64,000 bases of DNA from contig OY728136.1 in NCBI GenBank assembly GCA_963277665.1, forward strand, positions 803,669,123 through 803,733,122, read 5' to 3'. A program made the translations under genes and the position numbers. Shown one piece after another: positions 23,001-36,000 of the stretch. Source of the DNA: Viscum album (taxonomy: Eukaryota; Streptophyta; Magnoliopsida; Santalales; Viscaceae). The notes under the pieces are model-generated. The model saw only the letters and a list, made by a program, of their open reading frames with translations, was not told the origin of the DNA and did no database searches. The first letter of the stretch is position 1. Each line of letters opens with the position of its first letter.

Positions 23001-24300
23001 AATTTGGTTAATATTTCATATGTCTCACTGAAATAAATTTGAGATGAAAATCTATTACGAAAAGTTCCACTTGCTTCAAAATCACTCAAACATCCAATAT
23101 AATAAATTAAAATTACTTTAAATAAATAAAAAATTTATATATCTATAATTTCATATATTATCATATTATAACTTTTCATTATACATTTATTTATAATTAA
23201 AAATTAAAATAATGTGATGGTTGTAATCTATTTCACTTTTCATGTATGTTTTAGTTCTACGGTTCTAATTCTTGTACGCAGATTATGGTTTACATAAATA
23301 TAATTAATGATATATATATATATATATATTCTCTATAAAGGTTCTGTTTGATAACTGATTTATACTATTCATGGAAACAGTTGGTCGTATGTATACTTGA
23401 ATGGTGTGTCATTTTATAATGGAAATATGGAAGGCTGGATAGATAATATTTTATCATTCTAGAATGATAATTATATAATCAATAACATATATTTACTATA
23501 AATATTACTTATTACTATAATTACATAGACCTTAGTATCCAAATTCTGGTGGATACTTTGTTACATTTTCACTAGATATAATGAACCTTATCATGAAGGA
23601 TATAATAGATTATTAGTATTTTTAAAAAAGATACATACATGAATCTCATATTATATTTGATTGCATAAAATTTAAAAAAATAAATGAAAATATTATGAAC
23701 CCTTTAACTCATTTAATGAATAAATCTTTAAATATTGGGGAAAGGAAACATAATAAATTTTTCATATGATGATCTATAAGGGGTATTTATATTACAAGAT
23801 ATCATAATTAAATAAGGAATAATATATATATATATATATATATATATTTAAAAAACAAAAAACACATAAATTTTTTTAATAACCTGATGATGAAGAATAT
23901 TATCATAGCAGTTAAGGATGTTCATGTTTTTAAATAGAAATAATCACATATACATGAAATATATCCATTTATATTGTTCAAAATAATCACATTAACATTA
24001 ATAATTGATTAAATGATAATGGAATGCATAATTAAAAAAAATTCAAACTATCTTTTGAGGCATTTATCCCAGATTTTTTGAACTATTGGTTAGTATAGAG
24101 AAAACCCATATTTTTTATTGCTATATAATTATTTCATCCCATGAGGCATGTTGATGAATCAAGGGGATTAGTAATTACATAACCCATAAATCGCTAAATT
24201 GGCCTAATTCAGTCCTCCTATATTGAATAATAAATTCTATTGTCAAGAAATATTCCCTATAAAGAAGTTCTGTATTGAGTGAAGAATACATGAAATCAAA
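17086..24300. other. Very AT-rich DNA with decayed repeats
   Basis: Base composition drops abruptly at about 17085; CG dinucleotides are rare and A/T runs dominate. Apart from the gag-like relic at 18864-19178 and simple (TA)n tracts at 23311-23329 and about 23822-23848, I recognise nothing. The most likely content is very old retrotransposon sequence that lost methylated cytosines. Confidence 0.5.
18864..19178 (-). pseudogene. Gag-like relic of a gypsy-type element
   Basis: A 104-codon minus-strand frame, unusually long for this AT-rich stretch. It contains HQIFPLTFSVKEPIWY, then IPQDLSLFLFKPLRKYV. This resembles the retrotransposon gag core common in plants (FPLTL.G.A..WY, LP..SI.SF..L...FV). 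Nothing upstream or downstream confirms the element, and the N-terminal third has no match I know. A chance frame is possible but the FPLT...WY...L..FV spacing is suggestive. Non-functional on its own. Confidence 0.45.
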
Positions 24301-25172
24301 ACGATTCCCAGTAAAACTGATCTTAAATCATCTATATATAAAATTATGATGGTATCATTACAACATACCACATGTTGTTAAAAAGGGATGTTATTATTGA
24401 TGAAATTAAATATAATAAATCATCATTAGATACATTCATGAGGAAAAAATATATTCACTTTGGAAATCACTTTTAAAGAATAAATATTCTAAAAATATTT
24501 TGGAAAAATTAATATAAAAGGACCATAGATACTAAGGATATCATCAAAAAATGACCAACCATAATAATGAGAAATTTTAATCACTCCACATAAGTTAAAA
24601 AACCATTTCAATTACATTTTTGTAAGAAAAAAATTAAATTATCTAATTTAGTAATGTTGAGGTTGATTCCTTTTAATTTTTTTTGTTAAAATCAATCATT
24701 GGAATTTTATTTAATAAACCATTTCATAAAATTAAATATATTCTTTAATAAATTTTATTGAAAATATTAATATTCTATAAAAAATGTTCCCAAATGTATA
24801 TAAAATAACATTGGTTTCCATATAAACATGAATTCAATATATTTATTACATAAATAGTGAAAAACTATAATGAAAAAAATAAAATTACAAATTATGACTG
24901 CTGGTGAAGAAAATTACATGGTTTTAATTGAAAAGGATCATAAAATATTCTTCAATGTAAAATCCATAATTAAGAACCCATATTACAAGGTGATTAAAGA
25001 ATAAATATATTATAACATTGGAAATAGACATATCAAACACTATTAGATAAAAATAATATGAATTGTAACTTTGAAAACCATATATTGACATGGATAAATG
25101 ATATAACACATTAAATGATATTTATATAAACTATATAATCAAAAGTAGGTACATAATAGTAAACAAGTATCA

Positions 25173-25382
25173 ATGAAACAAATTGACACTATGAACCCTT
25201 ACATTATTTTTTTAATCGTAACATTTGTTTTTTTATCTTATTTAACAATCAACATATGTTATTTTTTTAATTTATTAAGAACATTTATCATCTTTATTTT
25301 TCCTTTATTTGATCTACTAACATATTATATAATAATAATTTATCAATTATTTTCATGTCTCCTTTTTAGTGATATTCAGTAG
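25173..25382 (+). other. Hydrophobic AT-driven frame, probably not a gene
   Basis: A 69-codon frame rich in Phe, Ile and Leu, as T-rich DNA encodes by default. It lies in a decayed region with no start context, neighbour or known domain. Listed only to mark the stretch as examined. Confidence 0.15.
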
Positions 25383-25519
25383 ATATGTTCAAAATAACTA
25401 TGGGAGGATAAATATGGTTAACAAGGACATTTTTCCATTAAATTTATAAAATAATCATGATGTGGATATTTTTTATAAATCCATTAAAAATTTAAAACTA
25501 TCCATGAAATTTTTTATGA

Positions 25520-26305
25520 AAAATTAACAATGTCAAAATCATTGAGATGGTTTTCTGTACATATGCATGAGAAACACTTGAATTTTTTATTCATTGTGAT
25601 TTAAAGTAAGAATAAATTATTTTATCTTAAAATAGTGATAATTATAATAGAAATAAAATATTATTTATTTAAATAATATTATATATATCATCCGAGAGAT
25701 GTGATGATGGAAACAAATCACATCACTTTTGTGGAGGTGGTTGTCCACACATATGCATTAAAAACATTATCAATTAACACTAGAAGGAACAATAATTAAA
25801 TTAATGATATATTATCTTATAATAATGATAAATATTTCATTAATACAAAATTTAAGCACAAATTATGTTATTATAACCATATGTGTGAAATTTTGATTGA
25901 TTTTGAATTATCCTAGTTTGCAAGATGATTTTTAATAGTACACATTTTCAATGGTTTCATTTAACATTTAGGTGAAGTGGACATTAATATAGAGTATTAC
26001 ATTAATCTTGAAACAACTATATATATAAAACTATTTTAACTATTTTAAAAATTATAATTTTTTTTAATTATGTATACTAATAAGTAAAACTAACACATTA
26101 GGTTAAAAACTATACATATTCATCAAAAAACCACATTAAATATCATATTATTCCCAATAATGTGGATACAATACCCATACATAATGACTCAAATGTTGAA
26201 AAGGATGCTACGAAGGGATTTGGGGAAGTACTGGAAATACAATTGGGTCTTGAATTCTGATTATAAAAGGAGAGGGGTGCCATTTAATAATTAGTGGAGG
26301 GGAAA
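25520..26305 (-). repeat. Probable inverted LTR fragment related to element B
   Basis: Read on the minus strand, this resembles the LTR of B. The plus-strand words GGAGGTGGTTGTCCACACAT (about 25733) mirror GGAGGCGGTAGTCCACACAT, which is the reverse complement of the repeated word in the left LTR of B (about 39253-39277). A second, weaker copy is about 185 bp away (about 25545). TTATAAAAGGAGAGGGGTG (about 26262) mirrors the TATA region of B (CACTCCTACACCGCTATAAA at 61128). It stops at about 26305 against element C. Confidence 0.42.
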
Positions 26306-26309
26306 TATA

Positions 26310-26333
26310 TTAATTTATTAATTTATTAATTTA
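26310..26333. repeat. Short tandem repeat (TTAATTTA)3
   Basis: Three perfect 8-bp units, lying exactly between the inverted LTR fragment and the first base of recognisable element C sequence. Confidence 0.85.
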
Positions 26334-26344
26334 ATATAAATTAA

Positions 26345-27480
26345 TATTCTTTTTTTAGAATGGAGTCGGATTTGTTTGAATTAAAGATAAGATGATTGGA
26401 TTCCTGTATGGATTTGTTATCACTCTACCACATTAATCAAGACATTGGATCCTGGAGTAGCTAGTTGATTTTCATTGAACAGTTGCCACACTAGCTTAGT
26501 ATTTTTCTCTTGCTAGTGGCTCATAGCATGGAACTTTCATCAAATTGGGATAGTTCCCCTCGATTACACCCAGTAGTATGGGATCGATCATGTGCGAAAC
26601 TTGATAACATCGTGCGAGTGATTCCTTTTGGATGAGTTAGATGTTAGTATGTTCTTGATTATTCCACAAAGATATTTGGCTATTTCATGATCTTCGGCAC
26701 TTATTTTATTATGGTAGAATATTTTGATGCATTTTTGGGAGGTTACTTCTGCATGTTATTTATCTATTTCCCTTGTAATGTTATAATTTCTACTACCTTC
26801 TTGTATGTATTAATTCATGGATAAATGTTATGTGTTATATTTTAAATGATAATGGAAAATGTTTATGTAATTTTTATCAATTTCATTCCCCCATATATAT
26901 GAATATATCTTCTATCTAATAAAAAATGATAATGACATCATCTTAGATATGAATTAGGATTTTAATTGAAAGATTGAAATGGAAGGTGTTTCACTGTAAA
27001 GTAAAAACTTTGTGTGGAAAACATTGTTTTTTATGTTTTTTTCAAATATGAAATTGATGTTTTTTTTCAATGTAATTTCTTGGTAATTTTTTTTTCATTC
27101 ATGTCAACTGATTTATAAAACTCACAACTATAGTTCATTATTGTTTTTAGATTTTGGTGATGGTTAATTCTTGGTTTCGATCACTATGGGTGATGGTTGG
27201 TTTTGAGATTAGAGAGTGACCCATGAGGTTATATGATAATGTTTTGGACATCCAGTTAAGTTTGTATATTGTTGTTCAATTCTTATTGTTTGATTGGTGC
27301 TTGGAAAACAAAAATGGAGTTTAGATAAAGGTTTATGTGTTCTTTTTGTGATGGTAAATACATGTGTATTTAGGGACATGGTCCTAGATAACTCAATATG
27401 ATATTGGTTTAATTGTCATATGGCGGCCAACCATATGGCCAAGTCACCCATCAACACTAGATTTACCTTGTGAGTTGTTG
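26345..27480 (+). repeat. Element C left LTR (5'-truncated)
   Basis: Matches 31890-33050 in order: TTGGATCCTG, TGAACAGTTGC...TTTCTCT, GATAGTTCCCC, CTACCTTCTTGTATG, then GATGGTTGGTTTTGAGAT...AGAGTGAC. The part equivalent to 30674-31880 is missing. The right limit is uncertain. Confidence 0.5.
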
Positions 27481-28368
27481 GTGGTCTTCCTTGATTCTGT
27501 AAATTGATTTATAATTTTTTTTAAATCTATGAAGAACCTTATTTAAATTTGTAATCGAATGGTTTTGGGAATATGGTAAAATTATTTTTCATATTCATTT
27601 TTATGATATAAATTGATGATGAATATTTAAATTAGATTTTTTCTTAAATGTGGAGTTGTTTAGTGAGATTTTTTTCCGTAATCATAATATGGTGTTTAAC
27701 AAAAAAAATTGTTTTGGGAAAACTGAATTTATTTTAAATAAGGTTTTGGTCATTTGATATAAATGAGTATAAATTTCTGATAAAATGAGTTCTAATGAAC
27801 TAATTTATTGTAGAAATGTTTTTTTAATTTATGGAAATAATTTAAATGGGATGGGAGTGGTTTTTTGATGTAACTAATGATATTTTATTTTTGAATGAAA
27901 AAAAATATACAGAAGTGAAAAATGATAAGAAATATTTTAATTCTCTGAATGATGAGAATGGAAGTAAATTGAGAATGTTAAAACATGGCTTGAATGTTAT
28001 TATTATAATTTGTAAATGGAGTTGTTTTTTACCTTTGGTATTCTTGTGAGTTATCACATGTGAGGATGTGTGATAAAGGGTGGATTGTTGCTGGAATGAG
28101 TGGATGAGTTCTTAGAATTGGAATAAGAATATTTGTGTGAGGAGGATCCAAAAAATACCATTGGTGATGGTGAAAATTTCCAGGATTATTTTTATTTATA
28201 AATCATTTTTAAAAGGAATAATGAAATTATTTTTATTTCATAACTAGTAGTTATGTGACTTGTTTTATAATGATTTTTTAGATGTTGTTTATTCAGTGGT
28301 TTGAGTTTGAGAAATTCGTATTGATGAATTGTTTTTTATTGAGTTCATTGGATTTTTTCCCTTAGTGT
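27481..28368 (+). other. Element C leader
   Basis: AT-rich stretch between the left LTR and gag. No primer-binding site is recognisable. Overlapping frames on both strands at 27842-28057 are low-complexity and have no domain. Confidence 0.35.
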
Positions 28369-28960
28369 ATGCCCCCACCAATGAATGAATGGATAATGGA
28401 GGTGAAACTAAGGGCATTTCACCATTAGTGTACCCTCTAGCTAATCAACCTAAAGACATCATTTTTGAGATTCAAAAGATGAATCCTCCACTCTTCTATG
28501 GTCAATCAGATAATTTTGAAGTGGATGAATATATTTATAAAATCTAATGGATTATTAGTTTCCATGGGATTCTTGAGACTTTAATGGTGTATTTATAGAC
28601 CGTTATGATTGATGGTTTGACCTGGATGTTATGGAAGTGGGTCTCTCGAACAAAGCCTCGAGAAGACCATACCTTGTAGTTATTTAATGATTCATTCATC
28701 CAATACATTTTCAATGATTTGGTGAATGTGAGGAATATTATATATATGTGGAACCTATATAAAGGTTAGGGAGTAGTATGGGTGTTATTTGGATAATTTG
28801 AGGATATAGTTCATAACCTTATGTAATGGGTTGCAGATGATTCCATGAATTCTCAAACATTTAATATTGGGCTTCATCCTAAATTATAGATAATGCTTTT
28901 ATAGATTAGAAAAACCTCCATTACTGATGTGGTGAGGTAAGATTATTTTTCTGTAGTTGT
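28369..28960 (+). pseudogene. Element C gag relic
   Basis: From an ATG at 28369 the plus strand gives MPPPMNEWIME. After a stop it reads EIQKMNPPLFYGQSDNFEVD (from about 28467), matching the plant gypsy gag opening F.K..PP.F.G..DP..A..W. Further on are WMLWKW, LFNDSFIQYIFND and FNIGLHPKL, equivalent to WW, F...F...FFP and F..GL...I of retrotrans_gag. Stops and shifts are frequent. No zinc knuckle is readable downstream (28960-29330). Gag would form the virus-like particle; here it cannot be made. Confidence 0.6.
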
Positions 28961-30660
28961 GAAGGTATGAGTTCTTGAGGTATTCAATCAACCTTCTGTC
29001 ATTGGAATCTATGAACGTAATTCTAGTAAGGAAATGTGGAATTAGCCTAATGATGCTAGTATTGATCACATGACTAGTAATCCATCTAATCTTTCATCAG
29101 ATTATTCTATTTACATGATCATGATGTTTCATTAGTGAGGAAATATAGTTCATAATAATTAATACTGTCAATATTCTCTAAATAGATACCATATATATAG
29201 ACACTAAGGTCAACTACAACAGTTATGTCATGGAGTTTCTAAAAAGTGATGTTTATCTCGATAGACCCTTTGAAATCTACCTCATCTCATTTTCAAGAGT
29301 GATTGTCTATCTTGTGTTCAGTTTGAAGGACCCTTCAATTTGATTGTTCTTTCATTTGGGGTGGTTATTTTAGTGTTTTCCTTTCCTTATAGAGATGGTG
29401 TCTTGTGGTGTTTCCATTACGATTTAAAAATAAATAATGAATTTTGAATCTTCTGTGAACCACTTAATTAATTGAAGAATCTTGTGGAATTATGTACCTT
29501 TTCCTCTTGAGTGGTGGTTTTCCAATCAACTACCTTTTTTCTATTATTACTTATCTTATGTGAAAGAGGATGATGTGTATATATATCTTGATTAATTATC
29601 TCATTGCATGTTCCTTGTTGGAGAGAAATGATTTTTGTGGTGTATCATGTTCCTTTGGTTCTGCATAGGATGTTTTAACGTGGATTTTGGTACCAAAAAG
29701 AAAAATTATTTATTATGAATTATCAGCTTCTGACTGTGGGGCATAAAATGTTTGAAACTGTATGGCTATAACCATAGGTGTTGTATTTATGCTATTAATG
29801 CATTCTGGAATCATCGGGGTGTGGGGAAACTATATATATCTCTTTTCTATAATATTGTGGTGGTAGGTAGTTTAAATTTTCATATTATACTTTTCCTTAT
29901 CAATTTATGTTTATCCTTGTTCCAAAAAATTTGGGGTCTTTTCCTTGTGAAATTATTGTGGTTGTTCCAATTTATATTCAAAGGCCTATTTAGTTTCCCA
30001 ATTATGGATGTATCTTATGGATTAGTTTAGGTTATGGTTTGTGTTCATTCAGATATGCTCATGTCTTGTGAATATGATGAATCATGGTGTGTTATGCTAC
30101 TTGGGATTGAGTTTTTTAGTTGGATCCCCATTGTGGTGGTGTTTGGGTTTATGTGGGAAATTTAGGTTGGCATGTGATGGGTTTCACATATCAGTCGATG
30201 CTAGTTATTTTGAACAGGTTAGTTCTTAATGGTGGGAGACTCATTTTGAGTCTTGTTGTAGTATCTTCTATAGTCCCTCGATTATAGTAGGTATCCAATG
30301 GTGGGGAGTCGATTTCAGCCTCCGATGGTGGTAATCCGGTTGAGTCTATGGTGTAGCTTATAAATGGACAATTTCCTTTGGATTTGTTCATTCAGATTCT
30401 TTCCATTTCATGTGAATTTTGGGCTTTTGAAGTATGTCCAAGTGTTTTATATAATGAATGGTTGTAGAAGTTGTAGCTTGATCTTTTCATTAGTTTTTTA
30501 GAAGTGGTTTTGGATCATTTCAATTTTCCGGGTAAGATGAATATCTTCCAGATGGTGGTAGTCGAGATGATCCTTAATTTAAGGATTTTAATCATTTGAA
30601 CCATTTACATTTAATCGATAAACTGAATATGTTAAATCATTATATGGATGGGATTTTTTC
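28961..30660 (+). other. Element C internal region, coding content not recognised
   Basis: 1.7 kb between gag and the polypurine tract, far shorter than a pol gene. Open frames such as 29752-30030 and 30041-30229 are Phe/Trp/Gly rich with no protease, RT or integrase words. Either pol was deleted or the element carries unrelated sequence. Confidence 0.4.
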
Positions 30661-30663
30661 ATT

Positions 30664-30673
30664 CTGGGGAGAA
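30664..30673 (+). promoter_or_regulatory. Polypurine tract of element C
   Basis: CTGGGGAGAA immediately before TTTTATCTTATG, where an LTR would begin TG. The position fits the right LTR boundary; assignment is an inference. Confidence 0.4.
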
Positions 30674-33050
30674 TTTTATCTTATGTTTTTTAATTTTAAT
30701 ATATTCTTTTGTTTAGTTTTGGTCAAATGTTTATTTAATAGTTTGTCTATGTGTTTTTTGTGAAAAATGTATATTCTGAGCTTGAAATCAGGTGGAAGAA
30801 GGTTGGAGGATGGAAAAAGAAACTCGTGCACCCTTTTTCAAGCAATCAGGCAGATGATATCCTCCTAGATACAGATGACCACATTATTGACACACAGTTT
30901 GGAAAATAATGCGGGAAAACCATGCGACATGTCTAGGTCATTAAAATGATATTTTATTCATCTACCCTTTTCATCTTTTACCCCCAAAATGCCTTAATTT
31001 ATTATTTTCCTAGTTTATATGACCCCAAGGTATCACCTCACTTCCTCTCCAAGAATTCTATTCTCTCCAAATGGTTGGAATTAGAAATTTTACCTGGGAT
31101 AAGTGAAAAATCATTAAGGTATTTTTATTCTCTCCTTTTCCTCAACCTCCTCATCTGTTTTATATTGAGTTATCCTTCTTCATTGGTATTTTGGAATAAT
31201 GTATCATTATTATTTGGGATAAAATAAGGGTTTTTTGTTTAAAGTTATTTATTGGTGTTCTTGATTCTCTATAGCTTCGCAGAGTTGTTTCGAGTGGGAA
31301 TTGTTGAAAACTCATGAGGTTGAGGTAGGTTTCCCTTTTATACTTGTGCTTAAAATTTAATAATCATTTATTTATTTCCATTAAAAACTTTTTTATATTT
31401 TAATTAGTGATATATGTTTTTTTGAGTAATTATTTGATATGAAATGAGTTTATTTCTTTCCTTTTTAAATGTAAATAAAACTATTTGGGTAAATGTGTCA
31501 CACAATGTGCTTGATAAATTGCACGATTAGAACTTTTATTGGATTTTTGGTTTTTAAATCATGGTAAGGATTTGTAAATGTTGATTTTTTTTAATATAAA
31601 ATAGTGGGTTGTGTTTTTCAATTTGATTTATAAAGGGTGTTAGACTTAAAGGTGGTGTGTGTTCTGTTCTTTGAAAATTGTTTGACTATATGAAGTAAAT
31701 TTTTTTATTTCCTTTAGGAAATTTGTGATTTCACTATGGGTGTTTGAAACCCAATTTGAACTTTTATGAAAGTTGTGGGCTTGAAAAAACTCCCTATACA
31801 GTTATCTTTCACTAGTTAGGTTTACCATTATGGGATATCCACGTAGAGAGACACCTTTAGTATTAAATTGTTTAAAGGTAATATATTGTTCCTTGGGATG
31901 ACTTGGGTGTGACATCTTGTGTGTCCTTTTTGTGTATGATTTATGACCATACAATTTGATTTTGTTGAATTTTTGTCTGAGACACACTTTTTCTTTAAAA
32001 ATGGATCCTGAAATAGTTATCCTATATATAGTAAATGGTTGTTGCACCATATTAAGATTTCTCTCTTTTTGGTGGGTCTAAAAATATACCTTTCTTCTTA
32101 TTAGGATAGTTCCCCTTGGTCATACTAGGTAGGTTGCGATCAATCCTCTGGGAGAGATAATTTCATAATGAGTGGTATTTCTTAAGGTTGAGTCATATAT
32201 ACATATATTATAGATTATTATAATGTTTTACTAGGTTCTCCCATGGTATTCATCACATAGTTTTAGTTGATGGATGATTAAGATGTGTTGTTGTATGGTT
32301 ACTATTACATTATATTTTTGAATTTCTCTTGTTATGAGATCATTGATACTACCTTCTTGTATGGATAAATTCTTGGATAAATGATGTATTTTGGATTTAA
32401 ATGGATTATAGAATTTTTTCTGGAATTTTTTCCCATCACATTCGATAATTAAATATGAAAATAACTTCTTGCTCCTAAAAAATGATATTTTCCAATTGAT
32501 TGAAAAGTATCTCGATTTGAATTGAAAAATGTAAATTGATAGTATTTTTCAGTAAATTTAAAAATGTGGGAAAAAAAAGATCATTTTTGTTGTATTTATA
32601 TCAATAAATCGATATTTAATTTATTTAAATGTATTTACATTAGGAATAAATTGTTCAGGTAGACATGAAGATGCTAAATACTCACTCATATACTTATTTT
32701 TTAGTTTTTTCAATAAGTATAGGATTTCATTCAATAACTCTAGGAGATGGTTAGTTTTGATATCAAAGAGTGACATCTAGGGTCACATGGAGACATTGTT
32801 GTCATTAAGTTCATTTTGTGTTTCAATTTTTGGTTTGTCGAATTTTTTGTTTTTTTATAATGATTTTCATCTTGGTAATTGTATTCATTTTGGGATGAAA
32901 ATTATATTTTATACTATTCTGTTTGTTTTATTGTATGAAATCATTCCCATTATTTCTATATTGATTCCCCGATAATCATTTGTAGATTGGGGGGATAGAG
33001 AATGATTCTCAGGCCATGTCTCTGGCCGACATAGGCGACTGGTTTGAGGA
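30674..33050 (+). repeat. Element C right LTR
   Basis: Starts after the polypurine tract. Its second half (31890-33050) matches the left LTR. A short GC-rich word (GGCCATGTCTCTGGCCGAC at about 33012) lies near its end. The TG and CA termini are not preserved. Confidence 0.45.
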
Positions 33051-36000
33051 CAACAGAAGGATGGATTGTGATAGACTATATCTATGTTTAATAAAAAATA
33101 ATGTTAAATTTTTAATCCCTAAAAATTAAAAATAATACATAAATGAAAAAAATAATATTATATATATAATAAATTATGTTAACTAATATTGTCTTATTTT
33201 CATCTTTATTATAAATATTTAGTGTTATTAATTTTAATAGTGTGAAATTATGAATATATATTTTAATAAATATTTATCAAGGTCTATTCAAATAACCATA
33301 GAACCAATTTTTTAAATTTCTTGATACGTAGATCAAAATTTCCAAACACTACCAATCAATCCGGATAAAAATATTTTTTAGTGATATTTTCCACCTTATC
33401 ATATTATTTTTACCCTTAATTTTCGATTTTACCTGTATAGAGGGGTTAATTATTATGTCTTATTAATATTTGAAATTATCACAAATAAAAGGGTACTATT
33501 TAATATAGTTTATAATATTGATTATAAATATTTAGTTCGTTTTTCAAAATCCAATTCCTAGAATTGGAAAAAATCTATTTATAAAATAAACTAGAAACAC
33601 AATAAAAAATATATTTTATTATGTTGTTAAGTACAAAATATGTTTTTATTTAAAATTCATCTATAAAATTTATTCTGATGAATGTTGTTTTTTTATTAAT
33701 AGTAATAGATGAAAAGATGACATTAGAAAAAAAAAAGAAAAAAGATTTTAGTTTTGTAAATTATTGAAACAAAAATAGAATTCTCAAGAAAAATCATTAA
33801 ATTTCAATATCCAATATATAATATAAATTTACATAAAAATACAAAAAATAAACTATAATATAAATTTTACATGATAAGTATATAAATTATATCCCTTTAA
33901 TCAGATGAAATTTCTATTAATTCCATAAATTATTTATAATTTTCTCAAAAAAAACTATTATCGAATTTTTTTTGATAAATATAATGTATTTTATAAAATA
34001 GAGTGACTATATGTTGTATATAAATCCATAAATTTATATTTATTATTCATTTTTTTATAAATTTCATAAATTGGTTAAACATAATCATTTATTCCAATTT
34101 AACAGTTATATCTTAATACTTATATTTAAATAATAATATTTTGTAGTTTATTTTGGTTTGATGTTATATGTTCTATAAATTATAAAAAGTAGTGTTATTT
34201 TAAATTCTTCTAGTGTTACATTCCCCCATCCGTAAATTGAATCCCTATAATTTGATATTTTTATTTGTAATCAAGGTATTGATGTTTGAAATTTTCTTTT
34301 TATATAACCAAAATCTTAAAAAAAATTCAAAAATATGCTATTATAAATATGGAAAGGTAAATATTATGGATATCTAGAATAACCAAAGGGTATTTTACCA
34401 AATAGAAGAACATTATTGGGAACTAAAAATATTTACATTTAAGAGAAAACTATGCTCTAATTAAAATTAGTGAGTGATGGATAACATGGATTAGAGAAAG
34501 AAAATTACCAAAAGACAATAAATAAATTTTGGTTTAAAAGACCATCAAATCATAAAAAATTAACATAATTTAATAAAAATTTTATTCCATGAACATTATC
34601 TTTGATATAAAGCATTAATTTACTTTATAGACTATAAAATAACGAAATATATATAGTTTAAATGTAGAATTTCATCCATTACTCAAAATACAGTATGATC
34701 CCATCCTTTATATAATCAATGATCATTCAATATGATTTTTTCATTCCCAATACTCTAATGTAAACATAAAATATATTACATAATCTACATAATAATAACA
34801 ATATTTCTTTCCGTTATTTAAATTTTTACTAAAAAATAAATAATTAAAAAAATATAAGATAATATAAAAATTAAATGATCCTTCATATGATTACATAATA
34901 TATTTTCCATTAAAATTTCAACAATAACACCAAAGGATCAACTTGAATTTATCTACTAATAAATAACGTTACAACCAAATTAAAATCAATAATTTCTACA
35001 TTAATGGTCATATTAACCTGAACTGTGATTTCATACCTTTTAACATACATTCCAAAAAATAAATTTCATTAACACCAAATGATAAATAATGCTAACCCTA
35101 AATTTTATATACACATAAACCCAATGAATAATACAAAAAAACATTAATCAACATGAAAAATATTATATATTCTTAAAACAAAGTTATCATTTAAGGATTT
35201 TGATGAATCAAATTTATGTACAAAACTAATATGCAATATTTTTTTAACCATAAATAGATATGAAAAATATCACCTCATCAAAGAACCACATTTTATACAT
35301 CAAGATTATCAATAACAAATTGTCCAATTGGAAAAAACATATCATATACTAGGATAATGGGTTACTTGATTCTAAATAAATAAATCTTATAAAATATTTG
35401 TGAAAACATAAAAAACACCTCAAATTTTTGACACTAAAAACCTTAATATGGTCATCTATTCCTTGAACTATTCTAACCATAAAATAATAAACCCAACATG
35501 ATATTCATGACTCTAATGATAACCCTACTAGAAAAAATATATGATTTAAAAACTTTGAACAATCCATATTCTTTAAAAAACCATTAAATATGTTCAATAT
35601 TCCAAAAATGTCATAAACATCATCATAGATAGAAAAGAAATATTTTAAATTAAATAAAAAATAAATTTCGTTGTCAAAAAACTACCCCATTTGCATCATC
35701 AAAATAAATCCTTAAAATCACACTAAATCAATTTTCTTAGTTATCAGTAGAATTCGACTTATGTTTTTATTTCATTAATGTAAATATATTGATTAACATT
35801 CTATAGATGTCTTGTGACTGTTATATAAATTATATCATTGAAAATAAAACTTATGCAATATAATTCTAATATTATGATACATAAAAACATTAATATTTAT
35901 ACATGAACAATTAGTATATAATATTTTATTCATTGTCATAAATGTTACCCATTGATTATTTCATTTCCTGGGATAATTCCAATATTCCCCAAATTTAATA

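Larger units (their letters stand above)
26345..33050 (+). mobile_element. Element C: degenerate LTR retrotransposon, probably gypsy
   Basis: Two related blocks 5.55 kb apart flank a gag relic. Matching points include GATAGTTCCCCT (26552 and 32105), TACTACCTTCTTGTATG (about 26800 and 32351) and GATGGTTNGTTTTGA (27192 and 32756). Between them are gag words (28369-28960) and a polypurine-like CTGGGGAGAA (30664-30673). The left LTR lacks roughly its first 1.2 kb. I could not recognise protease, RT or integrase between gag and the polypurine tract; the 1.7 kb there may be deleted, replaced or too mutated. Outer limits are approximate. Confidence 0.55.

Noticed and set aside
27842..28057. Overlapping 67- and 71-codon frames on opposite strands
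   Set aside because: Low complexity, mutually antisense, no domain; chance in AT-rich DNA.
30946..31227. 93-codon frame
   Set aside because: Within the right LTR of element C; hydrophobic composition from T-rich DNA.
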